A stretch of DNA of 64,000 nucleotides from Olsenella_L sp051876355 (lineage in GTDB: Bacteria > Actinomycetota > Coriobacteriia > Coriobacteriales > Atopobiaceae): positions 1 through 64,000 of the forward strand of contig JBJEHU010000033.1 in the NCBI GenBank assembly GCA_051876355.1. Direction: 5' to 3'. Position numbers and translations under genes: made by a program. Numbering within the stretch: the first letter of the stretch is position 1; each line of letters opens with the position of its first letter. Under the pieces are notes generated by a model. It was not told the DNA's origin and did no database searches. It worked only from the letters and a program-made list of their open reading frames with translations. Shown here one piece after another: positions 24,999-32,464 of the stretch.

Positions 24999-26195
24999 CT
25001 AAGCCTCTGCGTGTCCCTCGGACGAGAGCGCATCTTTCGCGGCATGGCGGAGCATGAGGGCAAGCGTCACGGCAAGGCCCTTCGGCAGGCTCGTCGCATC
25101 GATCCATTCCTCGCGCGTATGGGCGCCGCCGCCGACGATCGTGCCGACCGAGGTGGCGGGGATGCCCAGGGAGAGCGGGATGTTCGCATCCGTCGAGGCG
25201 GGGGAGGTATCGGGTTTGGTACCTGCAAGCTCCTTCAGGGCTTCGAGGCAGGCACGCGTGAGCTCTTCCTCGTCTTCCTCTGGGATGTCGCCGTTGCCGG
25301 GACGGCTGCCGATAGGCTCGATCTTCATCGCGCAGGAAGACGTCGCAAACGAGGCCACGATCTCGCGCAGCCTGGATTCGAGCTCGGAAAGCACGCTCTC
25401 GTCGGTCGAGCGGAACTCGAAGAGAAGCGATGCATCCTCTGCGATGGAGTTCACGGTCGTGCCGCCTTCCATGCAGCCCACATTCATCGTCGTGCGGGGA
25501 TCTTCCGGAAGATCGAGCGCATAGAGCCGCTCGACGAGGGCACAGAGACGCTCGAGCGCGTTCGGCGTGCCGAAGTCTGCCCAGGAGTGGCCGCCCGGCG
25601 TATGGCAGCTCACGCGGAAGCGGCGGGAGCCTACCGCGACAGAGCAGCACTGCGGCATGTAGCGGTCGAACGAGATGTATTCGCGGATGCGGTGGCCAAG
25701 CTTCTCGAAGACCTGGCGCGTGCCATCGAGGTTGCCAAGGCCCTCTTCGCAGGAGTTTGCGACGACAAGGATGCCGCAGTCAAGATTTTCGGCGATCTCG
25801 GGATGGCGGAGAAGATAGCGGGCGGCAAGAAGGAGGCCGGCAAGGCATGCCGTATCGTCGCCGATGCCGGGCGCCATGATCTTCTTTCCCTCGACCTCGG
25901 GGTGGAAGGAGTTGCGGTCAGGGAACACGACATCGGTATGCGCGGCAAAGACCGCAAGGTCTCGGGGTGTTCCGTCCTTGTGCCGTGTGGCAATCGGCAC
26001 GATCACATTCTTCTGGGAATCGATATAGGCCTGGGGCGCGCCGTTTGCATGGAACCAGTCGCAGACGAACTGGGCCCGCCTGCCTTCATGATGGGAAGGG
26101 GCGGGAAGCGAGGCGAGGGCGCTCACGAGCATGATCTCCTCGTCGTAGACGGTGCGTGCATATGCCTTCACGAGCGCAGCGATCCTTGCGTCCAT
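24999..26195 (-). CDS. M20 family metallopeptidase
   Basis: A 398-residue dizinc peptidase of the M20 family, PepT/ArgE/DapE-like. Landmarks are VFAAHTDVVFP, the bridging-ligand region GIGDDTACLAGLL, NSCEEGLGNLDG for the catalytic Glu, the dimer-domain signature HTPGGHSWADFG, and a late GAHTREEWID. Substrate cannot be told from sequence; tripeptides or N-acylated dipeptides are usual. A start at ATG 26195 leaves 75 bases to the upstream MarR gene, so the two may be cotranscribed. Confidence 0.8.
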   Translation of the reverse strand: MDARIAALVKAYARTVYDEEIMLVSALASLPAPSHHEGRRAQFVCDWFHANGAPQAYIDSQKNVIVPIATRHKDGTPRDLAVFAAHTDVVFPDRNSFHPEVEGKKIMAPGIGDDTACLAGLLLAARYLLRHPEIAENLDCGILVVANSCEEGLGNLDGTRQVFEKLGHRIREYISFDRYMPQCCSVAVGSRRFRVSCHTPGGHSWADFGTPNALERLCALVERLYALDLPEDPRTTMNVGCMEGGTTVNSIAEDASLLFEFRSTDESVLSELESRLREIVASFATSSCAMKIEPIGSRPGNGDIPEEDEEELTRACLEALKELAGTKPDTSPASTDANIPLSLGIPATSVGTIVGGGAHTREEWIDATSLPKGLAVTLALMLRHAAKDALSSEGHAEA

Positions 26196-26270
26196 AGATG
26201 CCTTCCCATCCTCTATCCCCGTGCATTGCTGCCCAAATCGTAGCAGAGGGGAGATGGACGCCCCGCTATC

Positions 26271-26825
26271 CTATTCGCTCTCTTCGTCAAGCTCCTGCAA
26301 AAGCGCATAGGAGTCGCCGAGGATTTCCGTGAGCTCCTGCATCCTGTCAGGACCGATGACTGTCGCATAGTCCTCGATGATCTTCTGGAAGCTCTGGCGC
26401 GTGCCGGCAACGAGCTTCTTGCCCTTGCGGGTGATCGTGACCCTGATCTTGCGTGCGTCATGAGGGTCCTTCACGCGCTTCGCGAGCCCCTGCTCCTCGA
26501 GGTCGTCGATGATCTGCGTGATGCGCGGACGCGTGAGACCGACCTCCTCCGCAATGCGGACGGCAGACGTGTCATGCTTGTGGGTGTCGAGATAGAGTAG
26601 CACGGTCACATTGCCCTGCGAGAGACAGCGCAGCAGGGGAATCGAGAGGCGGTAGAGATTCTCGAGCGTCTCGAGGCAGGCCTTTGCCGCATCGGTCCCG
26701 CTTTCTTCGGAAGGGGCTTTCTCGGCTTCGTCAGCATGCACCCTCGCTGCCTTTGCAGAGAGTTCGTCAGCATGCAGGACCTTGGAAGCAACCGATTCGA
26801 TGGAAGATGTGCCGCTGTATCTCAT
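26271..26825 (-). CDS. MarR family transcriptional regulator
   Basis: A 184-residue winged-helix repressor. After a low-complexity N-terminal extension of about 50 residues, the MarR domain shows the helix-turn-helix SAVRIAEEVGLTRPRITQIIDDLEEQGLAKRV (residues 90-122, quoted in part), the basic wing RVKDPHDARKIRVTITRKGK and the C-terminal dimer helices. AGAGG lies 6 bases before the ATG. Effector unknown. It may control itself and the peptidase downstream. Confidence 0.85.
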   Translation of the reverse strand: MRYSGTSSIESVASKVLHADELSAKAARVHADEAEKAPSEESGTDAAKACLETLENLYRLSIPLLRCLSQGNVTVLLYLDTHKHDTSAVRIAEEVGLTRPRITQIIDDLEEQGLAKRVKDPHDARKIRVTITRKGKKLVAGTRQSFQKIIEDYATVIGPDRMQELTEILGDSYALLQELDEESE

Positions 26826-26945
26826 GTAAACCTCTTTAGCGGAAGTGAGCGTAGTGCCTTATGCGACTCTGTATCATAATAGGTCAGAGATATTGAACGA
26901 AAGCCGTGTTTTTTGCAGTGAGTGCGTTATTTGACACTTTGTTTC

Positions 26946-26968
26946 GGCAAACGTGCGCTTCGTTTGCC
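26946..26968. promoter_or_regulatory. inverted repeat between marR and dapA leader
   Basis: GGCAAACG and CGTTTGCC are separated by 7 bases. The repeat lies about 120 bases upstream of the marR start, close to a TTGACA at 26931-26936. It may be a repressor site; nothing ties it to a protein. Confidence 0.35.
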
Positions 26969-27041
26969 TAGGGTGCATGAGGAACCTTCGTTTCATCCCT
27001 ATTTCCGATAGGCGGCACTCCTTTTTCAGCAGCAGCCAGCG

Positions 27042-27050
27042 TGCTACCAT
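27042..27050 (+). promoter_or_regulatory. putative extended -10 of the dapA leader
   Basis: TGCTACCAT fits TGnTAnnnT and would start transcription within a few bases of the lysine riboswitch. No good -35. Confidence 0.5.
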
Positions 27051-27054
27051 GCGC

Positions 27055-27222
27055 TCAAGGTAGAGGCGCGGACAGATGATGCCCAGGCGAGCCGGCAGGC
27101 GAAGACCTTGGGCGGAGGCGGAATCCGCCGAACTTCGAGGGCAGGCATGCTCTGGAAGTGGGCCCCGCGGGAATACGGCGGGGACTGTCTGCGGGAATGC
27201 CTGCAGGAGCGCTATGTCATGA
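27055..27222 (+). ncRNA. lysine riboswitch (L box)
   Basis: The conserved L-box pattern is present: GGTAGAGGCGCG at the 5' side, GCCGAAC in the middle, the CTCTGG and GTCTGCGGG helices, a CCCCGC...GCGGGG arm, and GGAGCGCTATG closing P1. It is followed by a perfect 12-bp hairpin and then dapA. Lysine binding should reduce transcription or translation of dapAB. Confidence 0.9.
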
Positions 27223-27230
27223 GGCCGAGG

Positions 27231-27258
27231 TCGCCAGCAAAGTGCTCTTTGCTGGCGA
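27231..27258 (+). terminator. lysine riboswitch expression-platform hairpin
   Basis: TCGCCAGCAAAG and CTTTGCTGGCGA form a perfect 12-bp stem with a TGCT loop between aptamer and dapA. The following ATTGCTGTATTG is only weakly T-rich, so intrinsic termination may be inefficient or Rho-assisted. Confidence 0.75.
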
Positions 27259-27296
27259 TTGCTGTATTGGGCAGGTTTATCGGAAAGGAAGACCGC

Positions 27297-28187
27297 ATGG
27301 ATCTTCAGAAGCTTACCGGCTCCATCGTCGCTCTGGTCACGCCGTTCAACGAGGACGGATCTATCGATTACGCCTCGCTCGACAAGATCCTCGAATTCCA
27401 GGTCACGAACGGCACGGATGGCATCCTTGTGCTTGGCACGTCGGGCGAATCGGCCACGATGACAGACGCTGAGGACATTGCCGTCGCGAAGTTCGCCGTC
27501 GAGCATGTGGGAGGGGCCGTGCCCATCTTCGGCGGCGCAGGCTCGAACTGCACGCGCGAGAGCTACAACAAGTCGCTCGAACTCGAGAAGGTCGGCGTCG
27601 ATGGCCTCCTCGTTATCACCCCGTACTACAACAAGTCAAACGAGGAAGGCATCTACCAGCACTTCAAGACCGTGCTCGATGCAATCGACGTGCCGGCCAT
27701 CCTCTACAACGTGCCCTCCCGCACCGGCTGCTCCATCAGCGTGAGGAACCTCGAGCGCCTCTCGAAGCACCCCCGCGCCCTTGCCATCAAGGAGGCATCG
27801 GGCTCGATCGGCTATGCGACCGAGATCGCCCACTGCCTGGGACCCGACTTCGGCATGTTCTCCGGCAACGACGATATGGTCCTGCCGCTCATGAGCTTGG
27901 GTGCCCGCGGCGTCATCTCCGTCTGGGCCAATGTTATGCCGAAAGAGGTGCACGAGATGTGCAAGAACTACCTCGCCGGCAACATCGAGGAGGCCAGAAA
28001 GACGCAGCTTGCCTGCCTCGACCTCATCCATGCTCTCTTCTGCGAGGTGAACCCGATCCCTGTGAAGCAGGCCATGGCAGACATGGGGCTGCTCCAGGCG
28101 AACTACCGCCTGCCGCTCTGGCCCATGACCGATGAAGACCATGCAAGGCTCCGCCGCGCTATGGAGGGAGTGGGTCTTCTTGGCTAA
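27297..28187 (+). CDS. dapA: 4-hydroxy-tetrahydrodipicolinate synthase
   Basis: A 296-residue TIM-barrel aldolase that condenses aspartate semialdehyde with pyruvate, the first committed step to diaminopimelate. The Schiff-base lysine is in ALAIKEASGSIG, the catalytic Tyr in LYNVPSRTGCS, with GTSGESATMT near the N-terminus. Start ATG at 27297, after GGAAAGGAAG; the longer frame from 27108 would translate riboswitch RNA and is rejected. Lysine-riboswitch control and dapB overlap support the assignment. Confidence 0.95.
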   Translation: MDLQKLTGSIVALVTPFNEDGSIDYASLDKILEFQVTNGTDGILVLGTSGESATMTDAEDIAVAKFAVEHVGGAVPIFGGAGSNCTRESYNKSLELEKVGVDGLLVITPYYNKSNEEGIYQHFKTVLDAIDVPAILYNVPSRTGCSISVRNLERLSKHPRALAIKEASGSIGYATEIAHCLGPDFGMFSGNDDMVLPLMSLGARGVISVWANVMPKEVHEMCKNYLAGNIEEARKTQLACLDLIHALFCEVNPIPVKQAMADMGLLQANYRLPLWPMTDEDHARLRRAMEGVGLLG

Positions 28188-28899
28188 GGTCGTGCTGATC
28201 GGCACCGGACGCATGGGTGCCGTGCTCGAGGGGCTCATTGCCGAGCGCGAAGGCTTCGAGCTTGTCGGCAAGGTTGGCTTCGAGAACAGAGACGTTCTGC
28301 CCGATGGGCTTCCCCAGGCAGATGTCGCGATCGACTTCTCTGCGCCGGCACTCACGAAGGACCTCTGCACGTATGCCAGAAGCTGCGGCTGTGCCGTCGT
28401 CTCCGGCACGACGGGCCTGGGAGATGAGGAGATGGGCGCTCTCGAGGAGCTCGGGAAGTCCGTGCCGGTCGTGCATTCCGGCAACTACTCGCTCGGTGTC
28501 GCCGTGCTCCGCCGCCTCGTGGCTGAGGCTGCGCGTACGCTTTCCGGCTGGGATATCGAGATAGAGGAGACGCATCACCGGAAGAAGGTCGATGCTCCTT
28601 CGGGCACGGCGAAGATGCTCATCGAGGCCTGCGATCCGGAAGGGACGTGCCCTGTCGTCTATGGACGCGAAGGCATCGCCGGCGAGCGTCCCGAGCGCGA
28701 GATCGGCGTGCACAGCCTGCGCGGCGGCACCGTGGCCGGAACCCATGAGGTGCACTTCTTCGGCACGGACGAGGAGCTTGTGCTCACGCACCGCGCACAG
28801 AGCCGCCAGATCTTCGCCGAGGGCGCGCTTGCCGCAGCAGAGAAGCTGCTCGGCCGCGAGCCGGGCTTCTATACGTTCGAAGACCTCATGTTTGCTTAG
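28180..28899 (+). CDS. dapB: 4-hydroxy-tetrahydrodipicolinate reductase
   Basis: A 239-residue Rossmann reductase. The nucleotide-binding loop is VLIGTGRMG, followed by DFSAP, VSGTTGL, the HSGNYSLGV segment and the catalytic signature ETHHRKKVDAPSGTA. It reduces the dapA product with NAD(P)H. The likely start is TTG at 28180, preceded by GGAGGGAG and overlapping the dapA stop by 8 bases; an ATG at 28138 lies deep in dapA and is less likely. The product feeds DapH at 8589. Confidence 0.92.
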   Translation: MAKVVLIGTGRMGAVLEGLIAEREGFELVGKVGFENRDVLPDGLPQADVAIDFSAPALTKDLCTYARSCGCAVVSGTTGLGDEEMGALEELGKSVPVVHSGNYSLGVAVLRRLVAEAARTLSGWDIEIEETHHRKKVDAPSGTAKMLIEACDPEGTCPVVYGREGIAGERPEREIGVHSLRGGTVAGTHEVHFFGTDEELVLTHRAQSRQIFAEGALAAAEKLLGREPGFYTFEDLMFA

Positions 28900-28929
28900 T
28901 GTCTGCATAGCTTATTTTCTGCAGCTTGC

Positions 28930-28975
28930 AAGGGCTGCCGTTCGCCGATGGGCGAGCGGTGGCCCTTTCGATTTT
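28930..28975 (+). terminator. dapAB terminator
   Basis: A 17-bp stem with three G-U wobbles (28930-28946 with 28951-28967) and a GATG loop, followed by TCGATTTTT. Confidence 0.85.
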
Positions 28976-29061
28976 TCGCCGACTTTCAATATCGGGAAAT
29001 GCAGCATCGGGGCAGGAAATGCTCACGTGGCCACATTTGCCTTCAGATTGCAAAACAGAAT

Positions 29062-29079
29062 ATGCGCAATATTGCGCAT
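29062..29079. promoter_or_regulatory. 18-bp perfect palindrome before alcohol dehydrogenase
   Basis: ATGCGCAATATTGCGCAT lies 72 bases before the start codon, where the promoter should be. A TTGCAA -35-like element (29048-29053) sits just upstream and the palindrome would cover the -10. Probably an operator; the regulator is unknown. Confidence 0.65.
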
Positions 29080-29150
29080 TGTGACGCCCGGATTTTGGGG
29101 CACGATGGGGTGCAGACCCTGTACATGGCAGCTTGGAAAGGACTGTTCTC

Positions 29151-30311
29151 ATGGTCAATCGTTTCGTGCTCAATACCATCTCCTATCACGGCGCTGGCGC
29201 AATCAAGGAGATCCCGGGCGAGATCTCCCGCCGCGGCTACAAGAAGGCCTTCGTCTGCTCCGACCCTGACCTCGTGAAGTTCGGCGTCACCGCAAAGGTC
29301 ACCGATCTGCTCGATGAGGCCAAGATCGCCTGGAGCCTCTACTCCGAGATCAAGCCGAACCCGACCATCCAGAACGTCCAGGACGGCGTTGCGGCCTTCA
29401 AGGAGTCCGGCGCTGACATGATCGTCGCAATCGGCGGCGGCTCCTCCATGGATACCGCAAAGGCCATCGGCGTCATCGTCGAGAACCCCGAGTTCGCCGA
29501 TGTCCGCTCGCTCGAGGGCGTCGCTCCGACGAAGAAGCATGCCGTGTTCACGATCGCTGTCCCGACGACCGCTGGCACCGCAGCCGAGGTCACGATCAAC
29601 TACGTGATCACCGACCCGGAGAAGGTCCGCAAGTTCGTCTGCGTCGACACGAACGATATCCCCGAGGTCGCTGTCGTCGACCCTGAGATGATGGCATCGA
29701 TGCCGGCAGGCCTCACGGCTGCTACGGGCATGGACGCGCTCACCCATGCAATCGAGGGCTACACGACGAAGGGTGCCTGGGAGCTCTCCGACATGTTCCA
29801 TTACAAGGCCATCCAGCTCATCAGCCAGAACCTCCGCGATGCCTACGCAGAGGCAAAGAGCGGCAAGCCTGCCTCTGGCCGCGAGGGCATGGCTCTTGGC
29901 CAGTACATCGCCGGCATGGGCTTCTCGAACGTTGGCCTCGGCATCGACCACTCGATGGCGCATACGCTCTCCGCGCACTATGACACGCCGCACGGCGTCG
30001 CCTGCGCAATGCTGCTCCCGATCGCTATGGAGTTCAACAAGCCGGTCGTGACGAAGCGTCTCGCCGAGGTCGCTGTCGCTATGGGCGTCGACACGACGGG
30101 CATGACGGACGACGAGGCAGCAGATGCCGCTATTGCTGCCGTCCGCAAGCTCTCCGAGGATGTCAACATCCCGAAGACGTGCAAGGGCCTCGTCGAGGAG
30201 GACCTCGACCAGCTCGCAAAGGATGCCCTCGCAGATGCCTGCTATCCGGGCAACCCGCGCGAGGCCACGCCGGAGCAGGTCAAGGACATGTTCCGCAAGA
30301 TCATGGCATAG
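29151..30311 (+). CDS. iron-containing alcohol dehydrogenase, FucO-like
   Basis: A 386-residue group III (iron-activated) dehydrogenase, closest in pattern to lactaldehyde reductase/1,2-propanediol oxidoreductase (FucO). Visible are the NAD(P)-binding IVAIGGGSSMDTAKAIG, VPTTAGTAAEVT, and the metal ligands DAL...HAIEGY and GIDHSMAHTLSAHYDTPHG. It regenerates NAD+ during fermentation by reducing an aldehyde. Start ATG at 29151 with AAAGGA upstream. Monocistronic, between two terminators, and probably regulated through the palindrome upstream. Substrate is inferred. Confidence 0.87.
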   Translation: MVNRFVLNTISYHGAGAIKEIPGEISRRGYKKAFVCSDPDLVKFGVTAKVTDLLDEAKIAWSLYSEIKPNPTIQNVQDGVAAFKESGADMIVAIGGGSSMDTAKAIGVIVENPEFADVRSLEGVAPTKKHAVFTIAVPTTAGTAAEVTINYVITDPEKVRKFVCVDTNDIPEVAVVDPEMMASMPAGLTAATGMDALTHAIEGYTTKGAWELSDMFHYKAIQLISQNLRDAYAEAKSGKPASGREGMALGQYIAGMGFSNVGLGIDHSMAHTLSAHYDTPHGVACAMLLPIAMEFNKPVVTKRLAEVAVAMGVDTTGMTDDEAADAAIAAVRKLSEDVNIPKTCKGLVEEDLDQLAKDALADACYPGNPREATPEQVKDMFRKIMA

Positions 30312-30333
30312 AAGGCCAGAGAAAGCCTGCCTG

Positions 30334-30370
30334 GGCGCCCTTCCGGAATCTCCGGGAGGGCGCCTTCTTT
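30334..30370 (+). terminator. alcohol dehydrogenase terminator
   Basis: GGCGCCCT and AGGGCGCC pair, with an inner TCCGG/CCGGG stem, followed by TTCTTTC. Confidence 0.85.
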
Positions 30371-30413
30371 CTGATACGATGCAGTGAAGCGAAGCGCTGC
30401 GAATGGAGGAGCG

Positions 30414-31694
30414 ATGGGCACGATCGACGACTATCTGCTGTGGCGGGGAGACCTCTCGTTTGCCGAGCGTCCATTCAATGACTGCGACAATGTCGTCTGC
30501 TCCTGCATCTCCTATCTCGATCTTGCCTCGTTTGTCCCGAAGGAGGGGGAAGAGGGCTCGGTCTCTGTGCACGATGCGCTCAGGAGCCTGCTTGCCGAGG
30601 CTGAAGGCAACATCCAGCCCTATGTGCGGTCGATGGCAAACATCACGGCCACGACGCTCGAGCTTCTCGCGGAGTCGAGGCGCTTCGGACCCCTGGCGCT
30701 CCATGACCTGATCGATGTCTTCGTGCCGGAGCGCGCGGTGCAGGCCTCGGCTCTGACGATAGATGTGACGCCCACGGAGAGCTATGTGTCATACCGCGGC
30801 ACGGACTCGACGCTGGTCGGCTGGCAGGAAGACTTCATGCTGAGCTTCACCGTCACGGAGGCGCAGACGATCTCTGCCGGCTACCTCAAGAGGATGGCGG
30901 AGCGGGCGCAGAGGGAAGGCAGGCGCCTCTATGTGGGCGGCCACTCGAAGGGCGGAAACCTCGCCTCGTATGCTGCAGCGATGCTGCCGCAGGACCTTGC
31001 GGCAGAGATCCTGTTCTGCTGGAGCAACGATGGTCCCGGCATGGATGCCTCTGTCGTCTCGAAGAGCGCCTGGGATGTGCTCGGGCACCGGTTTCTGCGC
31101 CTGCAGCCGACCTACTCCATCGTGGGCCAGCTCTTCGACCGGCCTGAGGAGCCGCGCATCTATGTGAAGAGCACGGCCACAGGAGCGCTCCAGCATGACC
31201 CGACATCCTGGGAGATGGGACCCTCCGGTGTGATCGCAGCTGACGACCTCCTGCCTCAGTGCAAGGTCACGAACCAGATCTTCGCGGACTGGATCGCTTC
31301 GGTCCCCAAGGACCAGAGGCGCTCCTTCACAGAAGAGCTCTTCCACGTCCTCGGGGCAGGTGGCGCCACGACCTTGGATGAGGTCACCTCGACGCCTGAT
31401 GGCATCCAGAAGGTGCTCCAGGCCCTTGCAGGAGCTAGCCCTGCCACGAAGGATGCGATCATGAAGCTTGTCGCCTCGACGGTCACGAACACGATGTCCT
31501 TTGCCCGCCATGCTGCAAGCCGTGCTGTGGAGTCGGCAGCGCTCAATGCAGCGAAGCTTGCAGCACAGCTGCCGCAGGGGCACCTACGCGATGACGGCGC
31601 GCAGGATGGCGGAGGCGATGGAGATGACAAGAGCGCCCCAGAACGCGGCACCGAACGTGGCACAGACGATACCGAAGCCGAAGACGGAGACTGA
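30414..31694 (+). CDS. Mbeg1-like (DUF2974) lipase/esterase family protein
   Basis: A 426-residue alpha/beta-hydrolase-like protein of the DUF2974/Mbeg1 family. The N-terminal signature GTIDDYLLWRGDLSFAERPFN is typical, with SYRGTDSTLVGWQEDF and the nucleophile elbow YVGGHSKGGNLA (Ser in the middle). A Ser-Asp-His triad is expected; Asp and His partners are not certain. GGAGG lies before the ATG at 30414. The last 35 residues are an Asp/Glu/Gly-rich tail encoded opposite the holin-like gene, an unusually long convergent overlap of 111 bases. Substrate unknown. Confidence 0.82.
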   Translation: MGTIDDYLLWRGDLSFAERPFNDCDNVVCSCISYLDLASFVPKEGEEGSVSVHDALRSLLAEAEGNIQPYVRSMANITATTLELLAESRRFGPLALHDLIDVFVPERAVQASALTIDVTPTESYVSYRGTDSTLVGWQEDFMLSFTVTEAQTISAGYLKRMAERAQREGRRLYVGGHSKGGNLASYAAAMLPQDLAAEILFCWSNDGPGMDASVVSKSAWDVLGHRFLRLQPTYSIVGQLFDRPEEPRIYVKSTATGALQHDPTSWEMGPSGVIAADDLLPQCKVTNQIFADWIASVPKDQRRSFTEELFHVLGAGGATTLDEVTSTPDGIQKVLQALAGASPATKDAIMKLVASTVTNTMSFARHAASRAVESAALNAAKLAAQLPQGHLRDDGAQDGGGDGDDKSAPERGTERGTDDTEAEDGD

Positions 31695-31940
31695 GAGATA
31701 GCTTGCAATCTCGAGCGCGACAGCGTTGACGATGAGGGAGAAGACGCCGAGCGAAAGTATCGTCAGGGGCAGCGACAGCACCTTCATGATCGGCTTGATC
31801 GTGGCATTCACGAGCGCAAGAGCAAGCGCTGCGAAGATGGCGCTCTTCACGGTGTCGCCGAGCGGCACGATGCCGGGCACGAGATAGATGGCAAGGGCTA
31901 TGGCCAGGGCGGCGATGAACCAGCTCTTGAGGAAATGCAT
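31584..31940 (-). CDS. phage-holin-family (superfamily IV) membrane protein
   Basis: A 118-residue protein with four hydrophobic segments, matching the small 4-TM family annotated as phage holin family protein in many actinobacteria (YvlD-like). Landmarks are PGI at residues 22-25, NATIKPI and the LPLTILSLGVFSLIVNA segment. It is usually chromosomal and not phage-linked, and its function is unknown. AAGGAG lies upstream of the ATG at 31940. The C-terminal third is antisense to the DUF2974 gene tail. Confidence 0.85.
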   Translation of the reverse strand: MHFLKSWFIAALAIALAIYLVPGIVPLGDTVKSAIFAALALALVNATIKPIMKVLSLPLTILSLGVFSLIVNAVALEIASYLSVSVFGFGIVCATFGAAFWGALVISIASAILRAVIA

Positions 31941-32054
31941 GGAGAAGCTCCTTTCCGTTCTGGCATCAGTCTACCCGAGAGGATGTCATCTCTCTGCGTC
32001 TGCGTGCCTTGTGCTTACTCCCGGGAGAGGTTCCCATCCTTTCTGCACAGTCGC

Positions 32055-32076
32055 TACTTTAGTGTGCTAAAGTAGA
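32055..32076. promoter_or_regulatory. operator palindrome at yerC promoter
   Basis: CTACTTTAG and CTAAAGTAG form a perfect 9+9 inverted repeat around TGTG, 27 bases before the yerC start. The right half contains TGCTAAAGT, an extended -10 element. TrpR-family proteins bind such symmetric TA-rich sites, so autorepression is likely. Confidence 0.7.
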
Positions 32077-32102
32077 CGGACGCCGTACGGAAGGAGAGGG
32101 AC

Positions 32103-32405
32103 ATGGGCACCGATACGGGAAGAGCAGAGGAGACCGAGCGCCTCATGGAGGCATTCTGCCTGCTCGAGACTCCTGACGAGGCACACGCGTTCCTTCTCGA
32201 TCTTTTGAGCAAGCGCGAGATCCAAGATCTTGCCCAGCGCCTCGAGATGGCACGGCTCCTCGATGCAGGGGCATCGTATACGGCGGTCTCCGAGGCGACG
32301 GGCGCCTCGTCGACGACGGTGAGCAGGGTCTCGAAATGCCTGAACGGCCCCGAGGGAGGCTATCGTCTCGTGCTCGGGCGCCTGAAGGACGAAGGGCGCG
32401 CCTAG
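32103..32405 (+). CDS. yerC: TrpR/YerC family DNA-binding regulator
   Basis: A 100-residue all-helical Trp-repressor-superfamily protein (YerC/YecD). The sequence shows helix C-D region SKREIQDLAQRLEMARLL and the helix-turn-helix YTAVSEATGASSTTVSRVSKCL. Typical members carry only this domain; the corepressor is unknown. GGAAGGAG precedes the ATG. It could be cotranscribed with addB, whose start is 60 bases downstream, although that gap has its own TACCAT -10-like element at 32429-32434. Confidence 0.87.
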   Translation: MGTDTGRAEETERLMEAFCLLETPDEAHAFLLDLLSKREIQDLAQRLEMARLLDAGASYTAVSEATGASSTTVSRVSKCLNGPEGGYRLVLGRLKDEGRA

Positions 32406-32464
32406 CCAATGCTGTCGCTTCCGCGCGCTACCATAGATGGGGACACCGGAAGCAAGGAGCAGCA

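Noticed and set aside
24658..25650. 330-codon minus-strand frame
   Set aside because: Out of frame with the clear M20 peptidase and composed mainly of Arg/Pro-rich sequence.
27108..27296. N-terminal extension of dapA
   Set aside because: The stretch is the lysine riboswitch and its hairpin; the Shine-Dalgarno site supports ATG 27297.
31584..31940. Holin annotation as evidence for a prophage
   Set aside because: No phage genes surround it, and this small four-helix family is commonly chromosomal.
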